64,000 nucleotides of DNA from an uncultured Paracoccaceae bacterium (GTDB lineage: Bacteria > Pseudomonadota > Alphaproteobacteria > Rhodobacterales > Rhodobacteraceae). Where the stretch lies: positions 38,558 through 102,557 of the forward strand of contig CALAXT010000043.1 in assembly GCA_937895435.1 (NCBI GenBank), written 5' to 3'. Shown piece by piece: positions 39,044 to 47,039 of this stretch. Under the pieces are notes generated by a model. That model was not told the origin of the DNA. It did not search any database and worked only from the letters and a program-made list of their open reading frames with translations. How positions within the stretch are numbered: the first letter of the stretch is position 1; every line of letters begins with the position of its first letter. The translations under genes and the position numbers were made by a program.

Positions 39044-39108
39044 CTAGTGTCAGCTACGCCCATAGGCCCTAGGGTTAACTTTGGGCTTTGCAATTTCTAG
39101 GGTCAGCT
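39044..39108. repeat. three spaced copies of a CTAGKGTYARCT motif
   Basis: CTAGTGTCAGCT (39044-39055), CTAGGGTTAACT (39069-39080) and CTAGGGTCAGCT (39097-39108) start 25 and 28 bases apart, all in the same direction. A weaker fourth version may follow at about 39108 (TAGGGGCGAACT). Repeated spacing suggests a protein-binding array or a decayed tandem repeat. Confidence 0.5.
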
Positions 39109-39198
39109 TAGGGGCGAACTGGTTCTGGGTGGCTTTTGCGGAGTGCCATTTACTCAGCCTCGACAGCCTTTGTGGACCGCCCGCGCTTTGCACGAAAG

Positions 39199-39321
39199 AT
39201 GCACAAGCTTGCATCCCAACGTTCGTGTGGACCATGTGCACAGCCATGCAACAAACTCTGTGAAACGATGTTGAAAATGGGTGTGCAGGTTCAAGACATT
39301 ATTTTGATCGATCACTCTTAA
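39199..39321 (+). CDS. doubtful 40-residue cysteine-rich frame
   Basis: From ATG (weak GAAAG upstream) the frame gives MHKLASQRSCGPCAQPCNKL and continues to IILIDHS. Four cysteines in a C-x2-C-x3-C-x3-C pattern within 12 residues could bind metal or an iron-sulfur cluster. The frame is also open upstream from a TTG at 39136. I recognise no family, and codon context is not clearly coding. Confidence 0.25.
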   Translation: MHKLASQRSCGPCAQPCNKLCETMLKMGVQVQDIILIDHS

Positions 39322-39326
39322 TTGTA

Positions 39327-39355
39327 ACAGTTTTGCGTGACAAACGTAAAACTGT
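39327..39355. promoter_or_regulatory. inverted repeat before the DUF465 gene
   Basis: ACAGTTTTGCGT and ACGTAAAACTGT are 12-base arms with one mismatch around a 5-base spacer, 42 bases before the ATG at 39398. TATAAA lies just after it. It looks like an operator or promoter-linked element; no T-run supports termination. Confidence 0.5.
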
Positions 39356-39397
39356 GTGGTCCCATATAAAGACGGACAATCAGGAGAGGAGAACGCG

Positions 39398-39565
39398 ATG
39401 AGCCTAAGTTCACACCTGCAGGAACTCCGCAAAAAGCACCTGCATCTTTCCCAAAGCGTTGAGGATGCGCAGCGCAGCCCCGGCGTTAATGCCCTGAAAA
39501 TTACTGAGATGAAGCGTAATAAACTGCGATTAAAAGAACAAATTGCGCGGCTGTCAAAAGACTAG
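39398..39565 (+). CDS. DUF465 (YdcH-like) small protein
   Basis: A 55-residue basic, fully helical protein, MSLSSHLQELRKKHLHLSQS and continuing to LKEQIARLSKD, which fits the DUF465 family of small alpha-hairpin proteins of unknown function. The ATG has AGGAGAGGAG upstream. Its TAG shares bases with the stop of the opposite EamA gene (CTAG), so the genes converge with no gap. Confidence 0.85.
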   Translation: MSLSSHLQELRKKHLHLSQSVEDAQRSPGVNALKITEMKRNKLRLKEQIARLSKD

Positions 39566-40461
39566 GCCGCCCTGCCGTGGCGCGCCACGGCGCTGGCGCG
39601 CGCGGCAATTGCGGCCCCGGCCGTGATCAGGCCTGCTGCCACAATCAGGGTGATTGAAAGTGGTGCGATACCGGCCAAAATCAGGGCCACGGTTGACAAT
39701 AAAGGTGCGGCATAAGACGCCACGCCCAGCAGCTGAATGTCGCCGCGTTTCACCCCAATATCCCATAAATAAAATGCAAGCCCCACCGGGCCGATGCCGA
39801 GCAAAATTGCGGATGCCCATGCTGTGGGACTGGCTGGCCAAAGGGTCTGCTCCAGGGCTAAATGCGCCAGTGCCGATAAAATGGCGCTCAGCACACAAAA
39901 AACGGCGACAGATTCGGTGGGCACTGCCCCCAAGCGCCGTGAAAAGATTGAATAGCTTGACCATGTCAGGGCACAAAGCCCCGCCAATCCAAACCCCGGC
40001 AGCGCGGCCAGATCAAAGCCACTGGGCCCCACTGCCCCCCGCCCCAACACGATGATGCCTGCCCCGCTAAAGGCGAGCACCGCGCCCATGACATGGCCCA
40101 GCCGCAACTGCTCACCCGGCAGCAGGCCAGATCCTAGCACAATCAGCAGTGGCCAAAGATAGGCAATCAGGCTGGCTTCGGCCACGGGCGCCAAGCGCAG
40201 GGCAGAGAAATAGAGAAAGTGATATGTGAAAAGGCCGGCGGTTCCAAAAGCATAGACGCGCCAACCCACTTGTTTCAGCCGCCCCAAGCCGCCGGTGCCC
40301 CACGCCCAAACCAAGCCGAGCGCCCCACCGATGCCAAAGCACAGAGCGTTGAGCAGAAGTGGGGGGGTAGGCGCTGATCCGGTTGTCAGCAGCGCCAGCA
40401 GCGCCCACAATAGCACGGCACCAAATCCAATTGCGGTTGCCTGCACCCGGCCAATTTGCAT
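39562..40461 (-). CDS. EamA/DMT-family transporter
   Basis: A 299-residue protein with ten membrane helices in two EamA repeats (about 8-135 and 148-285), as in the drug/metabolite transporter superfamily. Sequences such as EASLIAYLWPLLIVLGSG and SYAAPLLSTVALILAGIAPL resemble the YddG-type aromatic amino acid exporters, but the substrate cannot be told from sequence. Start ATG 40461. phaB lies 45 bases upstream on the same strand. Confidence 0.88.
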   Translation of the reverse strand: MQIGRVQATAIGFGAVLLWALLALLTTGSAPTPPLLLNALCFGIGGALGLVWAWGTGGLGRLKQVGWRVYAFGTAGLFTYHFLYFSALRLAPVAEASLIAYLWPLLIVLGSGLLPGEQLRLGHVMGAVLAFSGAGIIVLGRGAVGPSGFDLAALPGFGLAGLCALTWSSYSIFSRRLGAVPTESVAVFCVLSAILSALAHLALEQTLWPASPTAWASAILLGIGPVGLAFYLWDIGVKRGDIQLLGVASYAAPLLSTVALILAGIAPLSITLIVAAGLITAGAAIAARASAVARHGRAA

Positions 40462-40506
40462 GTTTTATCTAAACCTCAGACGGTGATCGGCGCGCGTTGC
40501 ATGGCG

Positions 40507-41232
40507 TTAAAGGGAATATTGCCCACCATTGGCCGTGATCGTGGCGCCCGTGATAAAGCCCGCATCTTCGGCGGCTAGAAAGACCACGCAGCGTGCGATT
40601 TCTTCGGGTTCGCCCAAACGGCCCACTGGAATTTGTGGAATGATGCGTTCTTTCAGAACTTTTTCATCAATTGCACGCACCATTTCGGTGCCGATGTAGC
40701 CAGGACAGATCGCGTTAACTGTGATGCCGGCCCGCGCGCCTTCTTGGGCCAGTGCTTTTGTAAAGCCCAGATCTCCAGCTTTGGCGGCCGAATAGTTTGC
40801 CTGCCCGGCCTGACCCTTTTGCCCGTTGATCGATGAAATGTTGATAATACGGCCAAATTTACGGTCGCGCATACCCGACCACACGGGATGGGTCATGTTA
40901 AACGCGCCGTTCAGATTGGTATCAATCACTTCTCGCCATTGCGCCGGTGTCATTTTGTGAAACATCGCATCGCGGGTAATCCCGGCATTGTTCACAAGTA
41001 CATCGACCGGGCCCAAGGCGTCTTGGACAGATTTTATGCCCGCTGCGCAAGCGTCATAATCGGCAACTGACCATTTAAAGGCGGCAATGCCGGTTTGTGC
41101 GGTGAACGCTTCAGCTGCAGCATCATTGCCGGCATAATTTGCCGCAACGCTGTAGCCTGCTGCCTTTAATGCCACGGAAATGGCTGCGCCAATTCCCCGT
41201 GTTCCGCCCGTTACCAATGCGACCCGTGTCAT
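40507..41232 (-). CDS. phaB: acetoacetyl-CoA reductase
   Basis: PhaB reduces acetoacetyl-CoA to (R)-3-hydroxybutyryl-CoA with NADPH for polyhydroxybutyrate storage. The 241-residue short-chain dehydrogenase has the cofactor motif TGGTRGIGAAI (8-18), NNAGITRD, the catalytic Ser and Tyr/Lys in NISSINGQKGQAGQANYSAAK and ends ATITANGGQYSL. It follows phaA after about 98 bases with a short hairpin between. Confidence 0.95.
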   Translation of the reverse strand: MTRVALVTGGTRGIGAAISVALKAAGYSVAANYAGNDAAAEAFTAQTGIAAFKWSVADYDACAAGIKSVQDALGPVDVLVNNAGITRDAMFHKMTPAQWREVIDTNLNGAFNMTHPVWSGMRDRKFGRIINISSINGQKGQAGQANYSAAKAGDLGFTKALAQEGARAGITVNAICPGYIGTEMVRAIDEKVLKERIIPQIPVGRLGEPEEIARCVVFLAAEDAGFITGATITANGGQYSL

Positions 41233-41283
41233 ATGCCCTCCAAAATTTCACACCCTGAAATCTTGTTACAAGATATAATTTCA

Positions 41284-41304
41284 CCGCGCAAGATTATTGC
41301 GCGG
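41284..41304 (-). other. hairpin between phaA and phaB
   Basis: CCGCGCAA and TTGCGCGG form a perfect 8-base stem with a 5-base loop. No T-run follows, so it may be an intercistronic stabiliser or attenuator. Confidence 0.45.
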
Positions 41305-41330
41305 CGAAAGTCGCTCAGTCACTGGGGAAA

Positions 41331-42506
41331 TCAATCCCGCTCAAGACACATGGCAACGCCCATGCCACCACCAATGCACAGTGTGGCCAGTCCCTTTTTC
41401 GCATCGCGTCGGGCCATTTCAAACAGCAACGTATTCAAAATGCGGCAGCCCGAGGCGCCGATCGGGTGGCCGATGGCAATAGCCCCACCGTTTACGTTGA
41501 CCACATCAGGGTTCCAGCCCATGTCTTTGTTCACGGCGCAAGCCTGTGCGGCAAATGCCTCATTCGCCTCAACCAGATCAAGATCGGCAGCGTTCCAACC
41601 GGCTTTCTCAAGGGCTTTGCGGCTGGCGAAAATCGGACCAACGCCCATGATCGAAGGGTCAAGCCCAGCCGTTGCATAGGATGCGATGCGGGCCAGCGGC
41701 TTTAGCCCCCGACGCGCGGCATCATCGGCATGCATCACAAGAACTGCCGCCGCGCCATCATTCAGCCCCGATGCGTTGCCGGCGGTGACGCTGCCATCCC
41801 GCGTGAAGGCTGGGCGCAATTTCGTCATGCTTTCCAGCGTTGCACCATGGCGGATATATTCATCATCCAAGACGGTGATCTCGCCTTTGCGGGTCTTGAT
41901 CAGGAAGGGGATAATTTCGTCGACAAATTTGCCTGCTTTTTGTGCAGCCTCAGCCTTGTTTTGGCTGGCCAGCGCAAAGGCATCTTGCATATCGCGACTG
42001 ATGTCCCATTGCTGCGCCACATTTTCAGCGGTTTGGCCCATGTGATAGCCGTTGAAGGCATCCCACAACCCATCACGGATCATCGAATCGATAAAGCTGA
42101 CATCACCCATTTTTGTGCCAGCACGCAGATGAGCTACATGCGGCGAAAGGCTCATGTTCTCCTGGCCACCAGCCGCAACAATCTGGGCATCGCCGAGTTG
42201 CACATGCTGTGCGGCCAGGGCGACCGCCCGCAGGCCTGACCCGCACACCTGGTTTAGCCCCCATGCAGCGCTTTCAATGGGAAGACCGGCTTTGATATGA
42301 GCTTGACGTGCAGGGTTTTGCCCCTGACCTGCCGTTAAAACTTGGCCCAGAATGGTTTCTGATACTTCGGCCTTATCAATACCGGCGCGAGCCACCACGG
42401 CTTCCAGAACGGCGGCACCCAAATCATGGGCGGGCGTGTTGGCGAAAGCGCCGTTAAAGCTGCCGACGGCGGTGCGTGCGGCAGAGACGATCACGACATT
42501 GGTCAT
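41331..42506 (-). CDS. phaA: acetyl-CoA acetyltransferase (beta-ketothiolase)
   Basis: PhaA joins two acetyl-CoA to acetoacetyl-CoA, the first step of polyhydroxybutyrate formation. The 391-residue thiolase has the nucleophile Cys88 in [11 protein letters not shown], the histidine in [12 protein letters not shown] and the second cysteine in [12 protein letters not shown] near the end. I chose ATG 42506 ([17 protein letters not shown]) with AGAGGA upstream; the frame extends further but without family similarity. Confidence 0.96.
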   Translation of the reverse strand: MTNVVIVSAARTAVGSFNGAFANTPAHDLGAAVLEAVVARAGIDKAEVSETILGQVLTAGQGQNPARQAHIKAGLPIESAAWGLNQVCGSGLRAVALAAQHVQLGDAQIVAAGGQENMSLSPHVAHLRAGTKMGDVSFIDSMIRDGLWDAFNGYHMGQTAENVAQQWDISRDMQDAFALASQNKAEAAQKAGKFVDEIIPFLIKTRKGEITVLDDEYIRHGATLESMTKLRPAFTRDGSVTAGNASGLNDGAAAVLVMHADDAARRGLKPLARIASYATAGLDPSIMGVGPIFASRKALEKAGWNAADLDLVEANEAFAAQACAVNKDMGWNPDVVNVNGGAIAIGHPIGASGCRILNTLLFEMARRDAKKGLATLCIGGGMGVAMCLERD

Positions 42507-42572
42507 AGGCTGGTCCTCTTTTGGTGCAGGCTGCAAAAGTGGCAGGTCGCAAAAACAGGCGGCATGCCGGAT

Positions 42573-42600
42573 TGAAAAATTTCTAAGCCGATCGGCTTGC
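42573..42600 (-). terminator. probable terminator after the EAL gene
   Basis: On the minus strand AAGCCGATCGGCTT, a 14-base palindrome, is followed by AGAAATTTTTC. It lies 71 bases past the EAL stop, before phaA. Stem is short and the T-run is not immediate. Confidence 0.4.
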
Positions 42601-42668
42601 CAGCACAATGCCCCTGCCGGTCACCGACCGTGGTTTGGCCATTTTTTCAAACTATTTTACGCCATATC

Positions 42669-43493
42669 TTATCCACTGCGCCGCTTGCGCCCCATCCATG
42701 GCGGCTGGGTAGAGGGGCCTGCGAACAAATATCCCTGCATGCAATCCACGCCCAGTTCAGTCAAAACCGCAGCTTCTTGTGCATTTTCGACCGCCTCGGC
42801 GATGGTGAACATTTCAAAATGGCGCGCCACTGAAATCAGCGCGGCGCACAACACCTGATTTTCGCTGCTTTCATGGATGCCGCGGATGAATTGGGGATCA
42901 ATCTTGACCATGTCAAAGAAACATTCGCGAAAATGGCGAAACGCGGTATAGCCCGCACCAAAATTATCCAAAGCAAAAGCCACCCCCTGTGGTTGCCATT
43001 CTTCCATGAAAACTGCGACCATATCGGGCATTGTCATGGCGGAATCTTCGCTGATTTCCAAAATCAGCCTTTCTCCCATACCGGGTGTCGCGCCAAGTGC
43101 GCGTTCCAGCCGCCGGGTCCAGCCGGGAAACCCCAGTGAACGTGCAGACAGGTTCACCGCCAAACGCAAATTTGGGTATTGCTTCAGCGCGCCTAGCGCC
43201 AGGTCAAGCGCCATACAGTCAATGCGGCGCCCCAGTTCTTGGGTTTCGACCGTTGCCATGAAATCGCGCGCAGGGATGATTCGGCCAGTGCCATCCAGAA
43301 TTCGGATCAACCCTTCGTAATAGGCTGGGCGGCGTTGTGGGGTTTGGGTGCGCACAACGGGCTGATAGGCCAAGCGAAAGCGCTGATGATCAATGGCTTG
43401 GCGCACCATCGCCACGACGCCGCGGTCGCGTTCGGCCAACGCGTGGTCCAGCGGGCTTTGATCTTCCAGATCGGCCTGTTCGGCAACAAACAT
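42669..43493 (-). CDS. EAL-domain protein, probably degenerate
   Basis: EAL proteins hydrolyse cyclic di-GMP or act as its sensors. The 274-residue product has one EAL domain and no GGDEF or sensor part. Compared with active enzymes, EALxR reads EGLIR, DDFGTGYS reads DNFGAGYT (second metal-binding Asp is Asn), while NLSA, KIDPQF, AEAVEN and QGYLF are kept. The change in the DDFG loop suggests weak or no phosphodiesterase activity; it could be a binder or partner protein. ATG 43493. Confidence 0.85.
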   Translation of the reverse strand: MFVAEQADLEDQSPLDHALAERDRGVVAMVRQAIDHQRFRLAYQPVVRTQTPQRRPAYYEGLIRILDGTGRIIPARDFMATVETQELGRRIDCMALDLALGALKQYPNLRLAVNLSARSLGFPGWTRRLERALGATPGMGERLILEISEDSAMTMPDMVAVFMEEWQPQGVAFALDNFGAGYTAFRHFRECFFDMVKIDPQFIRGIHESSENQVLCAALISVARHFEMFTIAEAVENAQEAAVLTELGVDCMQGYLFAGPSTQPPWMGRKRRSG

Positions 43494-43558
43494 CGTGACA
43501 CCCCATGGTCAAAGTCGAATCGTATGGGGGCAGATTGCCACGTGAGTGTTTAACCAAC

Positions 43559-43580
43559 TGTGAAAGTTAAACTTTTCACA
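43559..43580. other. inverted repeat between the EAL gene and tlpA
   Basis: TGTGAAAG and CTTTTCACA form arms around TTAAA with one bulge, with an A/T-rich stretch on the right flank. It may act as a weak terminator for tlpA or as an operator for the EAL gene; neither can be settled from sequence. Confidence 0.35.
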
Positions 43581-43587
43581 AAAATTT

Positions 43588-44145
43588 TCATATTCCATCG
43601 CGCACCAGCGCATCAAGAATGGCGCGAGCACTGTCACTATCCCATTCGGCGTCGCCAATCAGGCGGGCGATTTCTTGCCCCTCGGGGTTTAAAATCACTG
43701 TCAGTGGCAAGCCCATCACAGCCATCCGCGCGGCCAGTGCCTGCTTGGGGTCGCGCAGCACGGGCAGGTTTTTGATGTTGGCCTTGGTATAAAAGTCGGT
43801 GATGGCGCGCAGGCTGTTTGGGCCCGTTGCCACAGGCACTACGGCAACCGTGTCACCCATCATTGCCTGCAGCCGATCCAGTGATGGCATCTCGGCCCGG
43901 CAGGGCGCACACCATGTGGCCCAAAAGTTCAACACAACCCAAGTGCCGCGGTATTTTTCCAGTGATTGTGGCGCATCTTCGGCATCCAGCAAAACCGCAT
44001 CAGGCAAGGATTTGGCGGGGCTGACAAACACAAGTTTTTCCATATCGCCCTTGCGCAGCGCCTCAACTGCGGCCTGATCGGCCAGCGCAGCATTTGCGCA
44101 CAGGGCAAAGCCCGCGTATAGCATCGCGCAACGCACCAAATTCAT
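43588..44145 (-). CDS. TlpA-family periplasmic thiol:disulfide oxidoreductase
   Basis: A 185-residue exported thioredoxin-fold protein. Residues 1-22 ([20 protein letters not shown]) form a signal peptide, and the active site is Cys79-Ala-Pro-Cys82 in [15 protein letters not shown]. Proteins of this type reduce disulfides for cytochrome c maturation or copper insertion. The ATG was chosen for its AAGGGGG site and the signal peptide. It is divergent from argH and 29 bases from it, a layout common in Rhodobacteraceae. Confidence 0.9.
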   Translation of the reverse strand: MNLVRCAMLYAGFALCANAALADQAAVEALRKGDMEKLVFVSPAKSLPDAVLLDAEDAPQSLEKYRGTWVVLNFWATWCAPCRAEMPSLDRLQAMMGDTVAVVPVATGPNSLRAITDFYTKANIKNLPVLRDPKQALAARMAVMGLPLTVILNPEGQEIARLIGDAEWDSDSARAILDALVRDGI

Positions 44146-44174
44146 CCATCCCCCTTCGCCCAAAGGGCTGTTCC

Positions 44175-45584
44175 ATGATAAAATCAAAATCTGACCCGTC
44201 CACCACTGCCAACACTATGTGGGGCGGCCGCTTTGCCGCCGGCCCCGATGCAATCATGCAAGCCATCAATGCCTCGATCGGGTTTGACAAACGTCTTTAT
44301 TCCCAAGACATCACGGCCAGCCGTGCCCATGCCGCCATGTTGGGCGCCACCGGCATTTTGCAAGATAGGGATGTTACCGCCATTCGGGAAGGGCTGCAGA
44401 CCGTTCACGAAGAAATTGAACGGGGCGCGTTTTCGTTTTCGGTCGATTTGGAAGACATTCACATGAATGTTGAGGCGCGGCTGAAAGACTTGATTGGTGA
44501 GGCTGCGGGCCGGTTGCACACCGCGCGGTCTCGCAATGATCAGGTCGCGACAGATTTCCGGCTGTGGGTGCGTGGCCAATGCGACAGTGCGATTGAGGGT
44601 ATCGCCGCGCTGATGCGCGCGTTTTTGGCGCAGGCTGAGGCTGGTGCAGATTGGGTGATGCCGGGATTTACCCATTTGCAAACCGCCCAACCCGTGACAT
44701 GGGGCCACCACATGCTGGCCTATGTTGAAATGCTGTCGCGTGATTTGTCACGCTTTCGGGATGCGCGCGCACGGATGAATGAATGCCCATTGGGCGCGGC
44801 GGCCTTGGCGGGCACCTCTTTTCCGATTGATCGTGCTATGACTGCGGCGGCTTTGGGGTTTGACCGGCCGATGGCCAACAGTCTTGATGCTGTGTCTGAT
44901 CGCGATTTTGCACTGGAATTTCTGTCTGCGTCGGCCATCACCGCAATGCATCTGTCGCGCTTTTCCGAAGAGTTGGTGATTTGGTCCTCGGCGCAGTTTC
45001 GGTTTGTGCGGCTGTCGGATCGCTTTTCTACTGGCTCGTCGATCATGCCGCAAAAGAAAAACCCCGATGCCGCCGAACTGCTGCGCGCGAAGCTTGGGCG
45101 GATCATGGGGGCGATGGTGGCGCTTTTCACCGTGATGAAAGGGCTGCCGTTGGCCTATTCGAAAGACATGCAGGAAGACAAGGAACAGGTCTTTGATGCG
45201 GCAGATACACTGATGCTGGGCCTGGCCGCAATGGAGGGGATGGTGCGCGATTTGGCCGCCAACCGTGAAACATTGGCTGCCGCCGCATCTGCGGGCTTTT
45301 CCACAGCGACTGATCTGGCCGATTGGCTGGTGCGTGAATTGGGTTTGCCATTTCGGCAGGCCCATCACATCACTGGCCGTCTGGTCGCCTTGGCTGAGAC
45401 GCAGGGCTGTGATTTGCCGGATTTGACACTGGCCCAAATGCAGGCCGAATGTGCCGAAATCCGCGCCGATGTGTTTGATGTGCTGGGGGTTGAAAACTCT
45501 GTGCGCAGCCGCATGTCTTATGGCGGAACAGCCCCCGATCAGGTCCGCCATCAGGTGGCCCGCTGGAAAGAGGTCCTGGGATGA
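44175..45584 (+). CDS. argH: argininosuccinate lyase
   Basis: ArgH splits argininosuccinate into arginine and fumarate, the last step of arginine synthesis. The 469-residue protein has the start region [28 protein letters not shown] and the superfamily signature [18 protein letters not shown] 44175 ([12 protein letters not shown]) matches usual length. It begins the argH-lipoprotein-lysA-DUF4175 run. Confidence 0.97.
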   Translation: MIKSKSDPSTTANTMWGGRFAAGPDAIMQAINASIGFDKRLYSQDITASRAHAAMLGATGILQDRDVTAIREGLQTVHEEIERGAFSFSVDLEDIHMNVEARLKDLIGEAAGRLHTARSRNDQVATDFRLWVRGQCDSAIEGIAALMRAFLAQAEAGADWVMPGFTHLQTAQPVTWGHHMLAYVEMLSRDLSRFRDARARMNECPLGAAALAGTSFPIDRAMTAAALGFDRPMANSLDAVSDRDFALEFLSASAITAMHLSRFSEELVIWSSAQFRFVRLSDRFSTGSSIMPQKKNPDAAELLRAKLGRIMGAMVALFTVMKGLPLAYSKDMQEDKEQVFDAADTLMLGLAAMEGMVRDLAANRETLAAAASAGFSTATDLADWLVRELGLPFRQAHHITGRLVALAETQGCDLPDLTLAQMQAECAEIRADVFDVLGVENSVRSRMSYGGTAPDQVRHQVARWKEVLG

Positions 45585-45739
45585 AAAAACCCTTGTTGTC
45601 CGGCTTTGCGGTGATTTTCTTGTTGATGGGCTGCGGTGCCGATGGCCCACCAGAGCCGCCCACAGCCAAAGCCACGGCCCCACCGCTGGGGCTTAGCATC
45701 AGTGGGCAGGTTCAGGTTGGGGTGTCTGGGGGGTTCTAA
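45581..45739 (+). CDS. small lipoprotein between argH and lysA (LptM-like)
   Basis: A 52-residue product [20 protein letters not shown] followed by a Pro/Ala-rich tail. The lipobox LLMGC places the lipidated cysteine at 18. It overlaps argH by four bases and lysA by one (TAATG). Small lipoproteins at this position (YifL, now LptM, beside dapF/lysA in enterobacteria) aid LptD assembly; whether this one does so is inference. Confidence 0.75.
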   Translation: MKKPLLSGFAVIFLLMGCGADGPPEPPTAKATAPPLGLSISGQVQVGVSGGF

Positions 45740-47004
45740 TGGATCATTTTCATTACAAAGACGGCACATTGCATGCCGAAGAAGTTGCGCTGTCTGATAT
45801 TGCAGCCGAGGTAGGCACGCCGTTTTACTGTTATTCTACCGCCACGCTCACCCGTCATTTTGCGCTGTTTCAAGAAGCGCTAGAGGGCTTGCCGCATCTG
45901 ATCTGTTTTGCGATGAAGTCAAACAGCAATCAGGCGGTGATCCGCACATTGGCCGCCTTGGGGGCGGGAATGGATGTGGTGTCGATTGGTGAATATCTGC
46001 GTGCCAAAGCCGCAGGTGTGCCGGGCGAGCGTATTGTCTTTTCTGGTGTGGGCAAAACCCGCGAAGATATGCGCGCCGCACTGTTGGGTGGTATTCGTCA
46101 ATTCAATGTTGAAAGCGAACCGGAATTGCGCGCCCTGTCGGCTGAGGCCAGCGCGCTGGGCCTGCGTGCGCCCATCACGCTGCGCATCAATCCCGATGTT
46201 GATGCCCGAACCCATGAAAAGATCGCCACGGGCAAAAAAGAAAACAAGTTCGGTATCCCGATCAGCCGCGCCCGCGCGGTTTATGCCGAAGCCGCTGCCC
46301 TGCCGGGGATTGAGGTGGTGGGGATAGATGTGCACATCGGCAGCCAACTGACCGAGTTGGAACCTTTTGAAGAGGCGTATCAAAAGGTCGCTGACTTGAC
46401 CATTGCGCTGCGCGCCGATGGTCATGATATCCGCAGGCTTGATCTGGGGGGCGGCTTGGGCATCCCTTATACCCGCTCAAACGAAGCGCCGCCTTTGCCG
46501 TTGGACTATGGCGCGCTTATCAAGCGCACGCTGGGCCATTTGGGGTGTGAGATTGAGATTGAGCCGGGGCGGCTTATTTCAGGCAATGCGGGTGTGCTGG
46601 TGTCACAGGTGATCTGGGTCAAACAGGGCGAAGGCCGCGATTTTTTGATTGTCGATGCGGCGATGAATGATTTGGTGCGCCCGTCAATGTATGGCGCGCA
46701 CCATGATATTGTGCCGCTGATCGAACCAGCTGTTGGCGCTGCTCCACACAGCTTTGATGTGGTTGGCCCCGTTTGTGAAACCGGTGACACCTTTGCCAAA
46801 GATCGCGCGCTGACCGATTTGGCCGAGGGTGATCTGGTGGCGTTTCGGTCGGCCGGTGCCTATGGCGCTGTGATGGCCTCAGAATACAACACCCGCCCCT
46901 TGATACCCGAGGTGCTGGTGCATGGGGCAGAATTTGCGGTTATTCGGCCAAGACCCAGCTATGATGAAATGATAAATCGCGATATCATCCCTAATTGGCT
47001 TTAG
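45739..47004 (+). CDS. lysA: diaminopimelate decarboxylase
   Basis: LysA converts meso-diaminopimelate to lysine with pyridoxal phosphate. The 421-residue protein has Lys60 in LICFAMKSNSN for the cofactor, HIGSQLTELEPF, the glycine-rich GGGLGIPY and the CETGDTFAKDR site with the catalytic cysteine. Start ATG overlaps the lipoprotein stop. It ends 35 bases before the DUF4175 gene. Confidence 0.97.
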   Translation: MDHFHYKDGTLHAEEVALSDIAAEVGTPFYCYSTATLTRHFALFQEALEGLPHLICFAMKSNSNQAVIRTLAALGAGMDVVSIGEYLRAKAAGVPGERIVFSGVGKTREDMRAALLGGIRQFNVESEPELRALSAEASALGLRAPITLRINPDVDARTHEKIATGKKENKFGIPISRARAVYAEAAALPGIEVVGIDVHIGSQLTELEPFEEAYQKVADLTIALRADGHDIRRLDLGGGLGIPYTRSNEAPPLPLDYGALIKRTLGHLGCEIEIEPGRLISGNAGVLVSQVIWVKQGEGRDFLIVDAAMNDLVRPSMYGAHHDIVPLIEPAVGAAPHSFDVVGPVCETGDTFAKDRALTDLAEGDLVAFRSAGAYGAVMASEYNTRPLIPEVLVHGAEFAVIRPRPSYDEMINRDIIPNWL

Positions 47005-47039
47005 CCAAACCCCATCGCCACCAATAGGGCCCCGCCGCC

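Larger units (their letters stand above)
38818..39397. other. 580-base region without a firm gene after puf
   Basis: Between pufX and the DUF465 gene. It holds the puf hairpin, three copies of a 12-base motif (39044-39108), a doubtful 40-codon cysteine-rich frame (39199-39321) and an inverted repeat (39327-39355) in front of the next gene. Nothing else was recognised. Confidence 0.6.

Noticed and set aside
39300..39315. FnrL-like site TTGATCGATCAC
   Set aside because: The pattern needs TTGAT-N4-ATCAA; only the first half fits, and it lies inside a doubtful frame.
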